Positions 22,562 through 35,486 of a stretch of 64,000 nucleotides of DNA are shown piece after piece. The stretch's first letter is position 1; each line of letters opens with the position of its first letter. A model generated the notes under the pieces. That model made no database searches. It was not told where the DNA came from and saw nothing but the letters and a program-made list of their open reading frames with translations. The DNA is from Tuctoria greenei (taxonomy: Eukaryota > Streptophyta > Magnoliopsida > Poales > Poaceae): positions 221,715,882 through 221,779,881 of the forward strand of contig JAYESD010000002.1 of NCBI GenBank assembly GCA_036927565.1, written 5' to 3'. A program made the position numbers and the translations under genes.

Positions 22562-24904
22562 AGAGAGAAATACTCAGCAAAACCTTGTGTGTTTGTTGGT
22601 ACTGATTTTCAGGTTTGGAAGGCACACATGGATGTTTTTATCTAGGCCCAAGGCTTTGCGATATGGGAAAAAGTGTATAGCCTTACGATGTGCCGCTGAA
22701 CAATCAAGTCATGGCTACGAACTTAAGAGATGTCGACAACAACAACAAAGCCCACAACTTGATAATCCAAGGACTAACTCAAAGCGACTTTGACCGTGTT
22801 GCACACCTCCGATCGGCGTACGATGTGTGGAGAGCACTTTGTGACTACCACGAAGGATCCAAGATGATCAAGGAGGTAAATTAGGATATGTTCAAAAAGG
22901 AATACATGCTCTTCGAGATGCAACCCGGTAAGTCCATTGATGACCTTTTTGCTCGCTTTAATAAAATTCTCAGCAACTTGCGTAGTGTCAATGTTAATTT
23001 TCCAGATGCTGAAAATGCTAGGCAATTGTTAAGTGCCTTAGACATGTCAATTTAGGAGATGAAAGTCACATCTATTCATGAATCTACTGTCATGAGTACA
23101 CTTACATTAGATGTGCTATATTCTAAATTGAAAACTCATGAAATTGACAAAATCTCACGTAAGAACCCCAACAAGTCTCTTGAATTTGTTTCTCAACGTG
23201 ATATACCTAGCTCCGGCCAACCTTCATCTTGCAATACACTTGCTTTGCTGTCTTCACTAACCCTGGAACAGATTGAAGAATTTCCAGAAGAAGAGCTAGC
23301 CCTCATCTCTACTCAGTTCTCAAAAGCATTGCAAAATGTGAGAACTAGAAGGAGAGGAAGCTCCGGACCTCAACGATGCTTTGAATGTGGTAAGACAGGA
23401 CACTTTCGTACATATTGCCCTAACCTTTCAGGTCCTTCTACCCGTGATGAAAAGCAGAATAATGTCAAGTCCTCTTGTGTCAATACCAACAAGAAGAAGA
23501 AGGGCTTTACATGACGCAAACTGATAAACAGTTTCATCACCGCACTTCAAGAACTTTGCTCAAGTGATGTAGATATTGGAAGTGATGAAGATGAAGATGA
23601 TCTGGCAAACTTGTGCTTCATGGCGGGCAAATCAAGATCAAGTATGGAGGATGCAAAACACAACAGTGACAATGAAGATGTATGTTCTACTTGTGATGAT
23701 GTGTGATGCTATTTCCCGTGCAACTGTTATTGTTAAGAAAAAGGACAAAAAAGCTTAGGGACAATGCTGTTAAAATTGAGTCACTAGAATCTGAAATTAA
23801 CCGTTTGAAAACCTTAATTCCTAGTGATGATTCTTGTTCCTCATGCGATTTAATATATGAACAATTGTCCTCCTTAAGAAATGCACACTCCTCCACTCTT
23901 GATAAACTTGAGTTAGAGATTGAAAAGAACAAAAAGCTTGCTGCACTTAATGACAGAAAATTAAAAGATGCTTCTTGTTCTACAATTGATTCACATTGTC
24001 TAACTGTAATGATCTTGAAAAGAAGCTAAAAGATGCTACGAATGAAATTTCAATACTGAACAATGCTTTACGTGCTCATGAAGTTAAATATTGTTCTAAT
24101 TGCAAACTAAAAGGAAAAACTTCATATGAAAACTGTCTAGAATTGTCTAAGAAACTTGATGACATGAATAGGACACTAGAGCAGTTTTGTATTGGGAACG
24201 AAAATCTAAACTTGCTGCTGAATTCATCCAAATCATGTAATGATAAAACTGGTTTAGGTTTTGATTCCCATGTTCATGCTAAAGCACATCCACCTAAAAC
24301 TGTTAAGTCATTAGGAAGTGCTTTGATTAAAACAGTTCCTAAACAAAGAGAGGTGGCTTTTAAATCTTCAGGAGTGTTGTCACATTCGGGTTCAAATAAA
24401 CATACTGCATGCTCATCGAGACATGAACACAAAGTTAAATTTTATTGTACCTATTGTGATAGATATGGTAATATCATAGATTTTTGTTATAGACTATCTA
24501 AACAACATAGAAAGGAAATAAATGCAAGCTAGATCTTATAACTCTCATGCAAAATTTGGTGCACAGATTAAATCGAATGTCAAGAACGTGCAACCTATCG
24601 TCATGAGTCAAAAATACTCAAAGTTTACCTTCGGAGCTTCAGTTTTTACTTCTGGACCTTCTGTTGTTACCTCCAGACCTCCTGTCTTTGCCTCCAGAGC
24701 TACTGATTTATGTGCTACACAAGTAACACCTTATAGGCCAATATTTAAGAACAAAAATCTCAAACTTTGACTCATAAACCTGTTGTTTTATCTTAGTTGT
24801 CGCGTGTTGTTCCTACTGGACGTCGTGTGACTCAGTACTGGATTCCTAAATGCCTATTGACTAAGCCCAATATTGAGTCATCAGCATATTGTGCTTCTAT
24901 GTAG
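22562..24904 (+). pseudogene. gag: Element D gag (broken, start codon lost)
   Basis: Aligns with E2 gag. The start codon present in B and E2 is AGA here (22562-22564). In order: FQVWKAHMDVF with a TAG, the UBN2-like block NLIIQGLTQSDFDRVAHL, FEMQPGKSIDDLFARFNKI, zinc knuckle CFECGKTGHFRTYC (about 23383-23424), a serine/acidic linker, coiled coil with CxxC pairs, and a second CCHC-like motif CTYCDRYGNIIDFC near 24450 in which the His is Asn. A proline/serine block with TSGPSVVTSRPP (about 24650) precedes the end. The TAG at 24902-24904 ends gag exactly as in E2 and B. Several stops and frame changes. Confidence 0.88.
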
Positions 24905-27900
24905 GTTACACACTTGAGGAAGGAGAACATTTGGATTGTGGATTCAGGTTGCTCACGCCACATGACCGGTAACAAAGAATTGTTCTCCTCCCTCTCTTTT
25001 GTGTCACGTGTAGAGAATGTTACTTTTGCTGATAATTCTTCAGCTCCTATAATTGCTAAGGGTTCAATTATGGTAAATGATCACTACACTTTGAAAGATG
25101 TGGCACTTGTCAATAATTTGAAATACATCTTGCTTTCTGTTTCATAATTGTTAGAAGAAAATTTTGAAATTAGTTTCAATAAAAATTGCTGCAAAGGTTT
25201 AGATTCAAATAGTGACCTTATTTTTAACATGTCTCGGTTTGGAAGAGTTTTTAAAGCTGATTTTTAAATGTCTTCTTCTAAGCATAGCTCTCCAGTTGCA
25301 AATGATTCCAAAGACTTATATTTTTGGCATCGTAGACTTGGTCACGTAGGCTTTGATCATCTCATGCGTATTAGTGCTCTTGATGGCATACGTGGGCTGC
25401 CTAAGCTGAAAAGGGACAAAGAAATTGTGTGCTCTTTTTGTAGACATGCTAAGATGGTTGCAGGTTCACATACTCCTCTCACAATGATCATGACAATTGA
25501 ACCGGGTCAACTTTTGCACCATGACACCGTAGGACCTTCACGTGTTCAATCCTTAGGAGGTAAATGGTATGCTCTTGTAATTATTGATGATTATTCTAGA
25601 TACTCTTGGGTTTACTTTATGGCATCTAAGAATGAAGCTTTTAGTCACTTTATAATTTTATTTCTTAGATTATCAATTGATCACCCAAGATCTTTAAAAG
25701 CAATTAGAAGTGATAACAGATCCGAATTTAAAAATCAATCTTTTGATCACTTTTGTGCTGAAAATTGAATAGATCATCAATTTTCTTCACCATATGTACC
25801 TCAACAAAATGGTGTTGTACAAAGAAAGAACAGAACCTTAGTCGAAATGGCTGGGACTATGCTTGATGAATATCAAACTCCTAGGAAATTTTGGGCTGAT
25901 GCGATTGCAACCGCTTGTTATGTCTCAAATCTTGCTTTCTTGCGCGCTAAGCTAGGTAAAACACCATATGATCTCCGGTTTGGACATAGGCCTAGTGTTA
26001 CACACTTTCGGGTCTTTGGTTGCAAATGCTTTGTTAAGAAATATGGTAATCTTGATAAATTTAAACCTGGATCCGTTGATGGCATGTTTATTGGTTATCC
26101 ATCTCATACTAGAGGCTACCGTGTGCTTTTACTTGATACTAACAAAATTTTGGAGACTTGTGAGGTGTCTTTTGATGAAGCTAGCCCAGGTACAAGCTCA
26201 TACATTGCAGGTCTGGATCCATATCCTTAGGGGGGAGGGTATTTTCGAAGAAGAAGATGAAGAGTCGGTGATATTGTCTGATAGTTCCGAAGCTGACACG
26301 TATCCAACTCCGAAATTTGAAAAAGCTCCAACTACCATCTCTGATTGTCCTGATCGTCCACAAGCCACAAGCTCATCAATCTGCGATGAACCCGATGAAG
26401 AACAAGCTTGTGAGACATCTATTCCCCTACGGGTTTACAAGAATCATACCCCGCAATAGATAATTGGAAGTTTGCATGAACGAGTTACAATATCCGGGTT
26501 TTCTGACCCCAATTCTCATGCTTATTCCGCTTTTGTAGCTTCTTTTGAACCCAAAGATATATCACATGCACTCACTAATGAATCTTGGATTATTGCCATG
26601 CAAGAAGAGTTAGAAAATTTTGAAAGAAATAATGTTTGGAAACTTGTACATCCACCTCAACGTCACACTTTAATTGGAACTAAATGGGTGTTTAAAAATA
26701 AACAAAGTGGGGATGGGGTTGTGGTTAGGAATAAGGCTAGGTCGGTTGCTCAAGGTTTCACACAAATTGAAGGTCTAGATTTTGATGAAACTTTTGCTCC
26801 GGTTGCTAGATTATAAGCCACAAAAGTTTTGTTAGCTTTTGCTGCATCTAAAGGTTTCAAGTTATATCAAATGGATGTTAAAAGTGCTTTTCTTATTGGC
26901 TATATAGATGAGGAGGTTTACGTCAAGCAACCACCAAGTTTTGAATCCAGATTTTCCTAATCATGTTTACAAATTGTCCAAAGCCTTGTACGGTCTCAAA
27001 CAAGCCCCTAGAGCATGGTATGATTGGTTAAAAACATTCTTACTTGAAAAGGGGTTTACCATGGGCAACGTTGATAAAACTCTTTTTGTGCTTAAGCATG
27101 GCAATGACTCATTATTCGTTCAAGTGTATGTGGATGATATTTTCATTGGTTGTGCTTCTCATGATCTTGTGTCCATGTTTTCAGCTATAATGAGTTCAGA
27201 ATTTGAGATGAGTATGATGGGAGAACTCACATACTTTTTGATGCTACAAATCAAGCAAACTAAGGAGGGAACATTTATGCATCAAACAAAGTATATAAGA
27301 GACCTTCTTAAGCGCTTCAACACGGACAAGAGCAAGCCTCTTCGGACACCAATGGGAACAACAATGACACTTGAGCTTGATGAAGATGGTGAACCCGTGG
27401 ACAAAAAAGAATATACAAGCATGATCGTATCACTTTTGTACGTCACGACATCAAGACCAGACATACAATTCAGCGTATGTCTTTGTGCACGGTTTCAAGC
27501 TTCCCCACATGCTTCACATTGTCAATCCGTCAAAAGTATTCTTAGGTACTTACATGGAACTAAAAAATTTGGCATTTTTCTTCCTTCCTCCTCAACCGTT
27601 ACTTTGGAAGCTTTTTTGGATGCTGATTTTGGGGGTTGTAGGATTGATAGGAAAAGTACTTCCGGTGCTTGTCATTTTCTTGGAAATTCTCTTGTTGCTT
27701 GGTCCTCTAGAAAACAAAACTTAGTTGCACAATCCACAGCCAAATCTAAATATGTAGCTGCTGCTAGTGCTTGCTCACAAATTCTTTGGATTGTTCAAAC
27801 ACTTAAGGACTATGGGGTTGATCTAGATAGTGTTTCACTGTTTTGTGATAACACTAGTGCCATTTGCATTGCTAAAAGCTCTGTGCAACATTCTAAAACT

Positions 27901-28080
27901 AAGCACATTGATATTAGATATTACTTTCTCTGTGATAATGTATAAAAAGAAAACATTGTGCTTCACCATGTAGATACCGAACAACAATTGGCTGATATTT
28001 TGACAAAACCTTTGGATTTCACTCGTTTTTTTTACATCCATAGTGAAATAGGGGTTATGCATCCTCATGGCTTAAATTGA
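24905..28080 (+). pseudogene. pol: Element D pol: protease, integrase, RT, RNase H (broken)
   Basis: Follows the gag TAG in the same frame. Protease WIVDSGCSRHMTG at 24930-24970; pre-integrase zinc region WHRRLGHVGFDHL and CSFCRHAK; integrase core LLHHDTVGP, AIRSDNRSEFKNQ and PQQNGVVQRKNR, so both Asp are kept but the Glu of VVERKN is Gln; tail to 26230; RT ESWIIAMQEELENF, FDETFAPVARL, then a TAA at 26814, and VYVDDIFIGC in the piece from 26908. RNase H has LDADFGGC (relatives SDAD) and STAKSKY (relatives STAESEY), losing the catalytic Glu. Ends HPHGLN at 28080. Confidence 0.92.
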
Positions 28081-28845
28081 GGGGGAACTTTCAAATTTGG
28101 GATCTGAATTTAAAAATAATATGAGCATAATATTTCATACATATATGACTTTGTAGTTCCTTTTACATGCTGAAAGTTCTTACTACATTACTCGTGTTAT
28201 ACATTTTGTAGTTTTTGTCATGACTAGTAATTGGAATAATTACTTACACTAAATCTGGTCATGATCGAACTTTCTTGCTGTTTTGAACTTGTTGCATGAT
28301 CTCAAGTGCTTTTAATCATAATGAATTAATCAAGTAATCAACTCACATGTTGAGTTTTATGAACAAATATAAATTGAGAAAAGATCAAGAGAATATGCAT
28401 GCATCACACTTCTTCTTTTGAGATGGCTTATCATTGCACTTAGATATTAACTTGGAAGAAGTTGTGTATGACTAAAACCACGTCCATAAGCTTGTGATTG
28501 TCAAATGACATAGGCTTGGCATGGTTGGTTAGAATAAGACAGATGTGCATATAATCTCTTGCAAATATCATATGATCTAAATTTGTGCTTTGGAAAATAA
28601 TAAAATGCAGCAACAAGTGTCATGCTTTCAGTTTTTGAAATAGTTAAGTTTGTGATATCATTACTTGTTTTAATTAAAAAGTACATTTGATCTCTAGCAT
28701 GGCTTACACTACTTTATGTACCCTTTGTTGTGATAGTGTAAGTTACTTGATAGTATGACTTGGATGAGCTTTGTTTTATATGTATATGTTATAATGTGCT
28801 CATAACAAATTAAAATTTCTCTTTTGTACCTTGCTGAATACATTA
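28081..28845 (+). other. 3' untranslated spacer of element D
   Basis: AT-rich non-coding spacer homologous to 59804-60596 of E2. Starts with ggggga right after the pol stop. No conserved ORF. Confidence 0.7.
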
Positions 28846-28990
28846 TCAAAGGGGGAGAAGTATGCAAGGGGGAGAAATTTAATTTTATCTCATATAATTT
28901 TCAAAAAGGGGGTGAAATTGTTTTCAAAACTTTTCATGCCAATGTTCGGATTTTAAGTGGTGTTGCCAATGCATTCATCAAGGGGGAGAT
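28846..28990 (+). other. Polypurine tract cluster of element D
   Basis: Four tracts: aaagggggagaag (28848), caagggggagaaa (about 28865), aaaagggggtgaaa (about 28904) and the LTR-proximal caagggggagat ending at 28990. Repetition of the tract is a Sirevirus mark. Confidence 0.9.
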
Positions 28991-30673
28991 TGTGAGACCT
29001 ATGTGTGCTTAATACATCGGCTCGTGCTGAATACATTGGCTTTGACAATAAACGTTTTGAATACTACCAAAGTACCTTTTTAACAAGGTCCGACGATAGG
29101 TCCGCCTTGTTTTGGGTAGCTCCGGCAAGGTTCGACGTAAGGTTCGACTTCTTTGTCTAGGTGCGACTAGCTTTGGTAAGCTCCGGCGCTAGGTTCAACT
29201 AGTTTTGGTTAGCTCCGGCGCTAGGTCCTGCTAGCTTTGGTAAGTTCCGGCGCTAGATCTGTTAGTTTTGGTAAGCTCTGGTTCAAGGTCCGGTTAGCTT
29301 TGGCAAGGTTCGGAGCTTGATCACAGTGGTTCTGCTTTTCACTTGCAATGTTCTGAACTTGCGTTTTGGATTATGGAAGCTTGCTTAGTATTATTTTACT
29401 AAGTTTTTGGTGTGTGTTGGTGGTTATGGCTGATATCTTTTTGCTACGGTTTGCAACATGCTTATGTGAGGTGCTCACGTAAGGTATTGTGGTTATCGGA
29501 ACTAACGAGAGTCAAGTCGTGGACTTGTGCTCAGAAGTATTGGTTGTTTATTCATGTGCAGGTGTTGCTTGAGTGACGAGATCCATTGGACTAGTCCCAG
29601 GGAGGAGATGAGGTTTGAACAATCAAGTTCGGGAGGAATCGTGGTTGAGCTGATCAGGAGGTCATGTAGGATGATTGAATCAAGGGCAATGCATGTGAAA
29701 AAAACTGGATGTCGTTGGAAGGTGTTTGCACGTATGCATAGAGTGCATGGACTTGGCAACATGGTTCCAAGACGGGATTTGGACGTGAAGATGTGGTTGG
29801 AAGGATCCAATCGTATCAGATTATGACTCTGGCTGCGGCAGAGTCGGGTTTTGCCTCGTATATGGAAAGTATCGAGTTGGTTATGATAGTTTTCATATGT
29901 GTCACAAATTTTAGTTGTCTTAGGAATGTGGGATCTATTACTAAGGTGTTTGGAAGTCTTAATATTGCTTCTATCTGCGTATAGATAAGTCTTGAGCAGT
30001 TATGGAAAGTTTTGATTCGTGAATTGAGTAGGATTAGAGTCCTAGTTAGGTTTGGGTTGGCCTAAGGGCTGGTTATATAAGCAAGGGAGGCCAGAGCTCA
30101 TGGGGCACGGCTTTGCGGCTGTTTCTCTTGTCTTTTGATCAATAAAATTCATAGTTTGAAGGAACTTTTGTGCCTTGTTCGTCCAACTTGTTTTTGTCAA
30201 GTCTTTCCCCTCAAGTTTCTGCACATCACTACCTTTCTTCAGTGGTTTTATCATAACTCGAGTTTTACAGATCCAATTGATGTCATCCTTTTTGGGTTGT
30301 CTTCACAACTTGATTTTCTTTGTGATGATTTCACGGTCAATGGATTAGTTGTTTTGGATCTTCACGAGTTTCTTTGCAGTATTCAAGAACTATTTTTCTT
30401 GGGTAAAACAAATTGACCTTGGTTTGATCTTTCGATCGCAACTTGAGTTTTTCTCGATGGATATTTGTGAGTCTTGTTGTGATGTCTTCGTGAATTGATT
30501 CTCCACAATCTATACTTGTTTAGTTACAATTGATAACCTTTAGATTAGTCACACACACGATTTCTTTAACATATCATTTTTCTACCGACGGGTTTTTCAT
30601 TACTTCTGCTGAAAAGTTTTAATCTACCATTCACCCTCCTTTGGTAGCTTTATACGTGCTCTTCGATCCTACA
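28991..30673 (+). repeat. 3' LTR of element D
   Basis: 1683 bp, starting tgtgagacctatgtg and ending cgatcctaca. Carries the motif repeats (29085-29310), U3 hairpin (29461-29483), TATA box (30074-30080) and aataaa near 30142. Directly followed by element B integrase on the other strand. Confidence 0.92.
29461..29483 (+). promoter_or_regulatory. Conserved U3 hairpin, 3' LTR of D
   Basis: cttatgtgag-gtg-ctcacgtaag, same as in the 5' copy of D. Confidence 0.6.
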
Positions 30674-31520
30674 AAGTGATCAAACGATTGATTTTTAAAT
30701 TATGTTTCGTTATCACTTCTAATTGCTTTTAAAGATCCTGGGTGACCAATTGATAATCTAAGAAACAAAGTTCTAAAGTGACTAAAAGCTTCATTCTTAG
30801 ATGCCATAAAGTAGATCCAAGAGTATCTACAATAGTCATCAACAATAACAAGAACATACCATTTACCTCCGAAGGATTGAACACGTGAAGGTCCTACGGT
30901 GTCAAGGTGCAATAGTTGACCTAGTTCAGTTGTCATGGTCATTGTGAGAGGAGCATGTGAACCTGCAACCATCTTAGCATGTCTACAAGAAGAGCACACA
31001 ATTTCTTTGTCCCGTTTCAGCTTAGGCAGCTCACGTATGCGATGAAGAGCACTAACATGCGTGAGATGATCAAAGCCTACGTGACCAAGTCTACAATGCC
31101 AAAAATATAAGTCTTTGAAATCATTAGCAATTAGACACCTATGCTTAGAAGAAGTCATATCAAAATCAGCTTTAAAAACTCTTCCAAATCGAGACATATT
31201 AAAAATAAGTTCACTATTTGAACCTACAACTTTGCAGCAATTTTTATTGAAAATAATTTCCAGATTTTCATCTAGTAATTGTGAAACAGAAAGCAAGTTG
31301 TATTTCAAAATTTTGACAGGTGCCACATCCTTTAAGGTGTAGTGATCATTTACTCTAACCGAACCCTTAGCAATTATGAGAGTTGAAGAATTATCGACAA
31401 AAGTAACATTCTCTACACGTGACACAAAAGAGAGGGAGGATAACCAATCTTTGTTACGGTCATGCAGCGTGAGAAACCAGAATCCACAATCCAAATGTTC
31501 TCCTTCCTCAAGCGTGTAAC
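30674..31520 (-). pseudogene. pol: Element B protease and integrase N-terminal half (broken)
   Basis: Minus strand, after the conserved gag TAG at 31521. Protease is frame-shifted: the DSG region reads out of frame near 31480, and the open frame then gives LSSLSFVSRVENVTFVDNSS. The pre-integrase zinc region has WHCRLGHVGFDHL and CSSCRHAKM. The core has LLHLDTVGP with the first Asp and AIRSDN with the second. Element D cuts it after FDH, so the catalytic Glu region is missing. Compare E2 at 56688-57480. Confidence 0.9.
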
Positions 31521-33784
31521 CTACATAGAAGCACAATACATCGATGACTCAATACTAGGGTTAGTCAAAAGGCATTTAGGAATCCAGTACTGAGTCAGTT
31601 GACGTCCAACAGGAATAACACGTGAAAGCTGCGATAAAACAACAGGTTTATGAGCCAAAGCTTGAGGATTCCTACGAGGTGTTACATGTGTAGCACGAAA
31701 AACAGTAGGTTTGGGAGCAAACTTTGCATGTTTTCGACTCAATACAGCAGGTTGCATGTTCCTATCATTCAGTTTAGCATGTGCAATAAATTTTGCATGA
31801 AAGTTATGAGATCTAGCAATCATTCTTTCTTTTTTCTGTTGTTTAGCTAGTCTATAACAAAAATCTATGACATGACCATCTCTTACATAGTAGGTACAAT
31901 GAAATTTAACTTTGTGTTCATGTCTAGATGAGCAAGCAACATTTTTATTTGAAACTGAATGAGACAACACTCCTGCAGATTTGAAAACCACTTCTTTTTA
32001 TTCAGGAACTATTTGAATCAAACCACTTCCTAATGAGATTACAATTTTAGGTGAATGTGCCTTAGCATGAGCATGAGAATAAAAACCTAAACCGGTTTTA
32101 TCATTGCAAGATTTGGACGAATTCAACAGCAAGTTTAGGTTCCTATTTCCATTACAAAACCCCTCTAGTGTCCTATTCATGTCATCAAGTTTATTAGACA
32201 AGTATAGGCAGTTTTCACATGAATTTTTTCCTTTTATTTTGCAATTGGAACAATATTTAACTTCATGAGAACGTAAAAGCATTGTTCAATATAGAAATTT
32301 CATTCATAGCATCTTGTAGTTTCTTTTCAAGATCATCACAAGTAGAACAATGCAAATCAATTGTTGAACATCAAGCATCTTTCAAGTTTTTATCATTAAG
32401 TGCAGCAAGCTTTTTGTTCTTTTCAATTTCAAGTTCAAGTTTATCAAGTGTGGAGGTGTGTGCACTTTTTAGAGAGGACAATTGCTCATATATTAAATAA
32501 CATGAGGAACAAGAATCACCACTAGGAACCAAAGATTTCAAATGATTAATTTCAGATTCTAGAGACTCAATTTTAACAGCATTGTCCCTAAGCTTTTTGT
32601 CTTTTTTCTTAACTATACCATTGGCACGAGAAATAGCACCACACATTTCTTCACAAGTAGGACATACCTCTTCATTGTTGCTGTTGTATTCTGCCTCCTC
32701 CATACTTGATCTTGACTTTCCCGCCATGAAGCACAAGTTTGCCAAATCATCTTCATCTTCGTCACTTCTGATGTCCACATCGCTCGAGCCAAGTTCTTGA
32801 AGTTCGGAGATAAAATATTTACCAATTGGCGTCCTATAAAACCCATCTTTTTCTTGTTGTTGTTTGCAAAGAAGTGCTTCGTCCTTGTTTTCTTTTCATC
32901 ACGGGAAGTAGCACCTGAAAGGTTAGGGCAATCCATGCGAAAATGTCATATCTTACCACATTCAAAGCATCGTTGAGGTCCGACACTTCCTCTCCTTCTA
33001 GTTCTCACATTTTGAAATGCATTTGAGAATGAAGTAGAGATGAGTGAAAGTTCATCCTCTGGAAACTCTTCAATTTGTTCAAAGGTTAGAGAGGACAACA
33101 AAGCAAGTGTTTCACAAGATGAAGATTGGCCGAAGCTCGGCTTGTCACGTTGAGAAACAAATGCAAGAGACTTGTTGGGGTTCTTACGTGAGATTATGTC
33201 AATTTCATGAGTTTTAAATTTACAATATAGAACATCTAAAGTAAGTGTACTCATGACAGTAGATTCACGAATAGATGTGACTTTCATCTTCCAAATTGAC
33301 ATGTCCAATGCACTTAGTATTTGCCTAGCATTCTCAGCATTTGAAAAATTAACATTGATGCTACACAAGTTGCTGCAAATTTTATTAAAGCGAGCAAAGA
33401 GTTCGTCGGTAGACTCACCTGGTTGCATCTCAAAGCGCATTTACTCCTTTTTGAACATGTCTTGCCTTACCTCCTTGATCGTGTTGGATCCTTCATGTAG
33501 TCACACAGTGCTTTCCACACATCGTATACAGATCGGAGGTGAGCAACATAGTCGAAGTCGCTTTGAGTTAATCCTTGTATGATCAAGTTGCGAGCCTTAT
33601 TGTTGTTGTCAACATCTGTCATGTTTGTACCCGTGACTTGATCATTTGACGGCACATCATAAGGTTTGTACACCTTTTCCTATATTGCGAAGCCTTGTGC
33701 ATGAATGAAAGCTTCCATACGTGCCTTCCAAACCTCAAAATCAATACCACTAAAGACACAAGGTTTTGCAGAGTATTTCACCAT
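31521..33784 (-). pseudogene. gag: Element B gag (broken)
   Basis: Starts with an ATG at 33784 (MVKYSAKPC), the best-preserved start of this family. Pieces: NLIIQGLTQSDFDYVAHL (33580 down), FEMQPGESTDELFARFNKI, zinc knuckle CFECGKI cut by a stop near 32946, EDDLANLCFMAGK (about 32740), coiled coil with CxxC pairs (CPTCEEMC, CSSCYLIYEQLSSL, CSNCKIKGKNSCENC), second knuckle CTYYVRDGHVIDFC with one Cys lost. The proline/serine motif block present in E2 and D is almost absent. Ends with the same MYCASM-TAG as its relatives. Confidence 0.88.
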
Positions 33785-33832
33785 GATGATTAGTCAAAAA
33801 CATGTGTAAATCACAAATATTAGAGCACCGTG

Positions 33833-33844
33833 GCTCTGATACCA
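33833..33844 (-). other. Primer binding site of element B
   Basis: gctctgatacca in plus, exact complement of tggtatcagagc, two bases inside the 5' LTR. Confidence 0.92.
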
Positions 33845-33846
33845 AT

Positions 33847-35481
33847 TGTAGGATCAATGAGCACGTGAAAAGCTACCAAAGGGGGGTGAATGGTAGATTT
33901 AAAACTTTTTCAGCGGAAGCAACAAAAACCCCTCGGTAGAAAATCAATCTGTTAAGAAATTGTGTGTGCAACTAATCTAAATGTGACAAATTATGACAAA
34001 ACCAGTATAGATTGTGCAGAATCAAGTCATGGAGACACGAGGACAAGAATCATGAAAACCCATCGAGAAAAACTCAAGTTACGATCGAAAGATTGAATGA
34101 AGGTCAATCTGTTCTACCCGAGAAAAACCAGATCTCCAACACTGCAATGAAACTCGTGTAGATACAAAACTAAAAATCCAATGACCATGAAATTTTCACA
34201 GATAATAGATAATAGAGTTTTGAAGACAACCAAGAAGAATCACGTCAATTGGATCTGTAAACCACCGAAGCAAGGTAGTGCTGTGCAAAAACTCGACGAG
34301 AAAAACTTGTCTGAAACAAGTTGGAAGAACAAAGCAAAAAAGTTCCTTTAAACTACGAATTTTATTGATCAAAACACAAGAGGAACAGCTTCAAAGTCGT
34401 GCACTACGAGCTCTGGCCTCCCTTGCTTATATGACCAGCCCTTAGGCCAACCAAATCCTAACTAGGACTCAAATCCTACGCAGATTCAACCGAAACTTTC
34501 CATAACTGCTCAAGACTCTTCCATACGCAGATAGAAGCAATCTTAAGACTTGAAAACATCTTAGTAATGTATCCCACATTCCTAAAACAACCCAACTTCG
34601 TGACCCACATGAAATCCTATCATAACCAACTCAAATCTTTCCATATTTGAGTCAAACCCGAACCAATCGCAGCCTGAGTCCATAACCTTGTTGGTTGGAC
34701 CTTTACATCCACTTCTCTTCATCACGTCTTGGAACCATGTAGCCACGTCCATGCCTTCCTTGCACACGTGCAAACATCTTCCAATGACGTCCAAGGTACC
34801 TTCATATGTATTGTTCTTGATTCAACCATGCTGCACGAACTCCCGATCAACTCAACCACAATTCCTCCCGAACTTGATTGTTGAACCCCATCTTCTCCCT
34901 AAGACTAGTTCAATGGATCCCGTCACCAGCCATGTCTTGAACTCAAGCAACAATTGCACATGAATAAACAACTGATACTTCCAAGCACAAGTCCTCGACT
35001 TGACTCTCGTTAGTTCCGATAACCACAACACCTTATGTGAGCACCTCACATAAGCGTGTTGCAAACTATAGCAAAATGATATCAGTTATAATCACCAAAA
35101 CATAACAAAAACTTAGTAAAAGAATACTAAGAAAACTTTCCACAATCCAAAAAGCAAGTTCGAAACATTGCAAATTAAAAGCAGAACCGCTGCAATCAAG
35201 CTCCGAACATTTCCAAAGCTAAATGAACCTTCAACTGGAGCTTACCAAAGCTAGCAGGACCTAGCGCCGAAATAAGTCGGACCTAGAAAAAGAAGTTGAC
35301 CTAGCCAAAACAAGTCGGACCTTACTTCGGACCTTGCAGGAGCTACCCAAAACAAGTCGGACCTATCATCAGACCTTGCAGAAGCTCGGACCTAGATTCA
35401 TACCTTGTTAAAAAGGTGTTTTGGCAGTATTCAAAACTTTTACCATCAAAGCCAATGTATTCAACACACATAGGTCTCACA
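33847..35481 (-). repeat. 5' LTR of element B
   Basis: 1635 bp, plus-strand ends tgtaggatcaatg and ggtctcaca. Pairs with 5533-7323. The TATA position near 34428 reads ttatatgacc, a mutated box, while the 3' copy keeps ttatataacc. The U3 hairpin is at 35032-35055. The motif-repeat block is shorter than in the other copy (about 35215-35400). Confidence 0.9.
35032..35055 (-). promoter_or_regulatory. Conserved U3 hairpin, 5' LTR of B
   Basis: cttatgtgag-cac-ctcacataag, ten perfect pairs. Confidence 0.65.
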
Positions 35482-35486
35482 AAGAA
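35482..35486. repeat. Target-site duplication of element B, right copy (aagaa)
   Basis: Identical to 5528-5532. Element A coding sequence continues directly after it. Confidence 0.92.

Larger units (their letters stand above)
20944..30673 (+). mobile_element. Element D: type-2 copia Sirevirus, plus strand, inside B
   Basis: Order: truncated 5' LTR (20944-22499), primer site (22502), gag (22562-24904), pol (24905-28080), purine tracts, 3' LTR (28991-30673). It is a close relative of B and E2. It lies in B integrase: B coding sequence stops at 30674 (FDHF) and resumes at 20943 (SVDGM), with about 330 bp of B missing and the first 120-150 bp of D's 5' LTR missing, so one junction was lost by deletion and no TSD remains. 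Gag and pol carry many stops. Confidence 0.9.
5533..35481 (-). mobile_element. Element B: type-2 copia Sirevirus, minus strand, split by C and D
   Basis: A two-LTR copia element bounded by the perfect TSD aagaa. Read on the minus strand: 5' LTR (35481-33847), primer site, gag (33784-31521), protease-integrase (31520-30674), [element D], integrase scrap (20943-20871), [element C], linker with reverse transcriptase and RNase H (10188-8276), purine tracts, 3' LTR (7323-5533). Without its inserts B is about 9.5 kb, but roughly 330 bp of integrase and a further few dozen bases are missing at the D and C junctions. All its frames carry stops or shifts, so it is dead. Confidence 0.92.
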
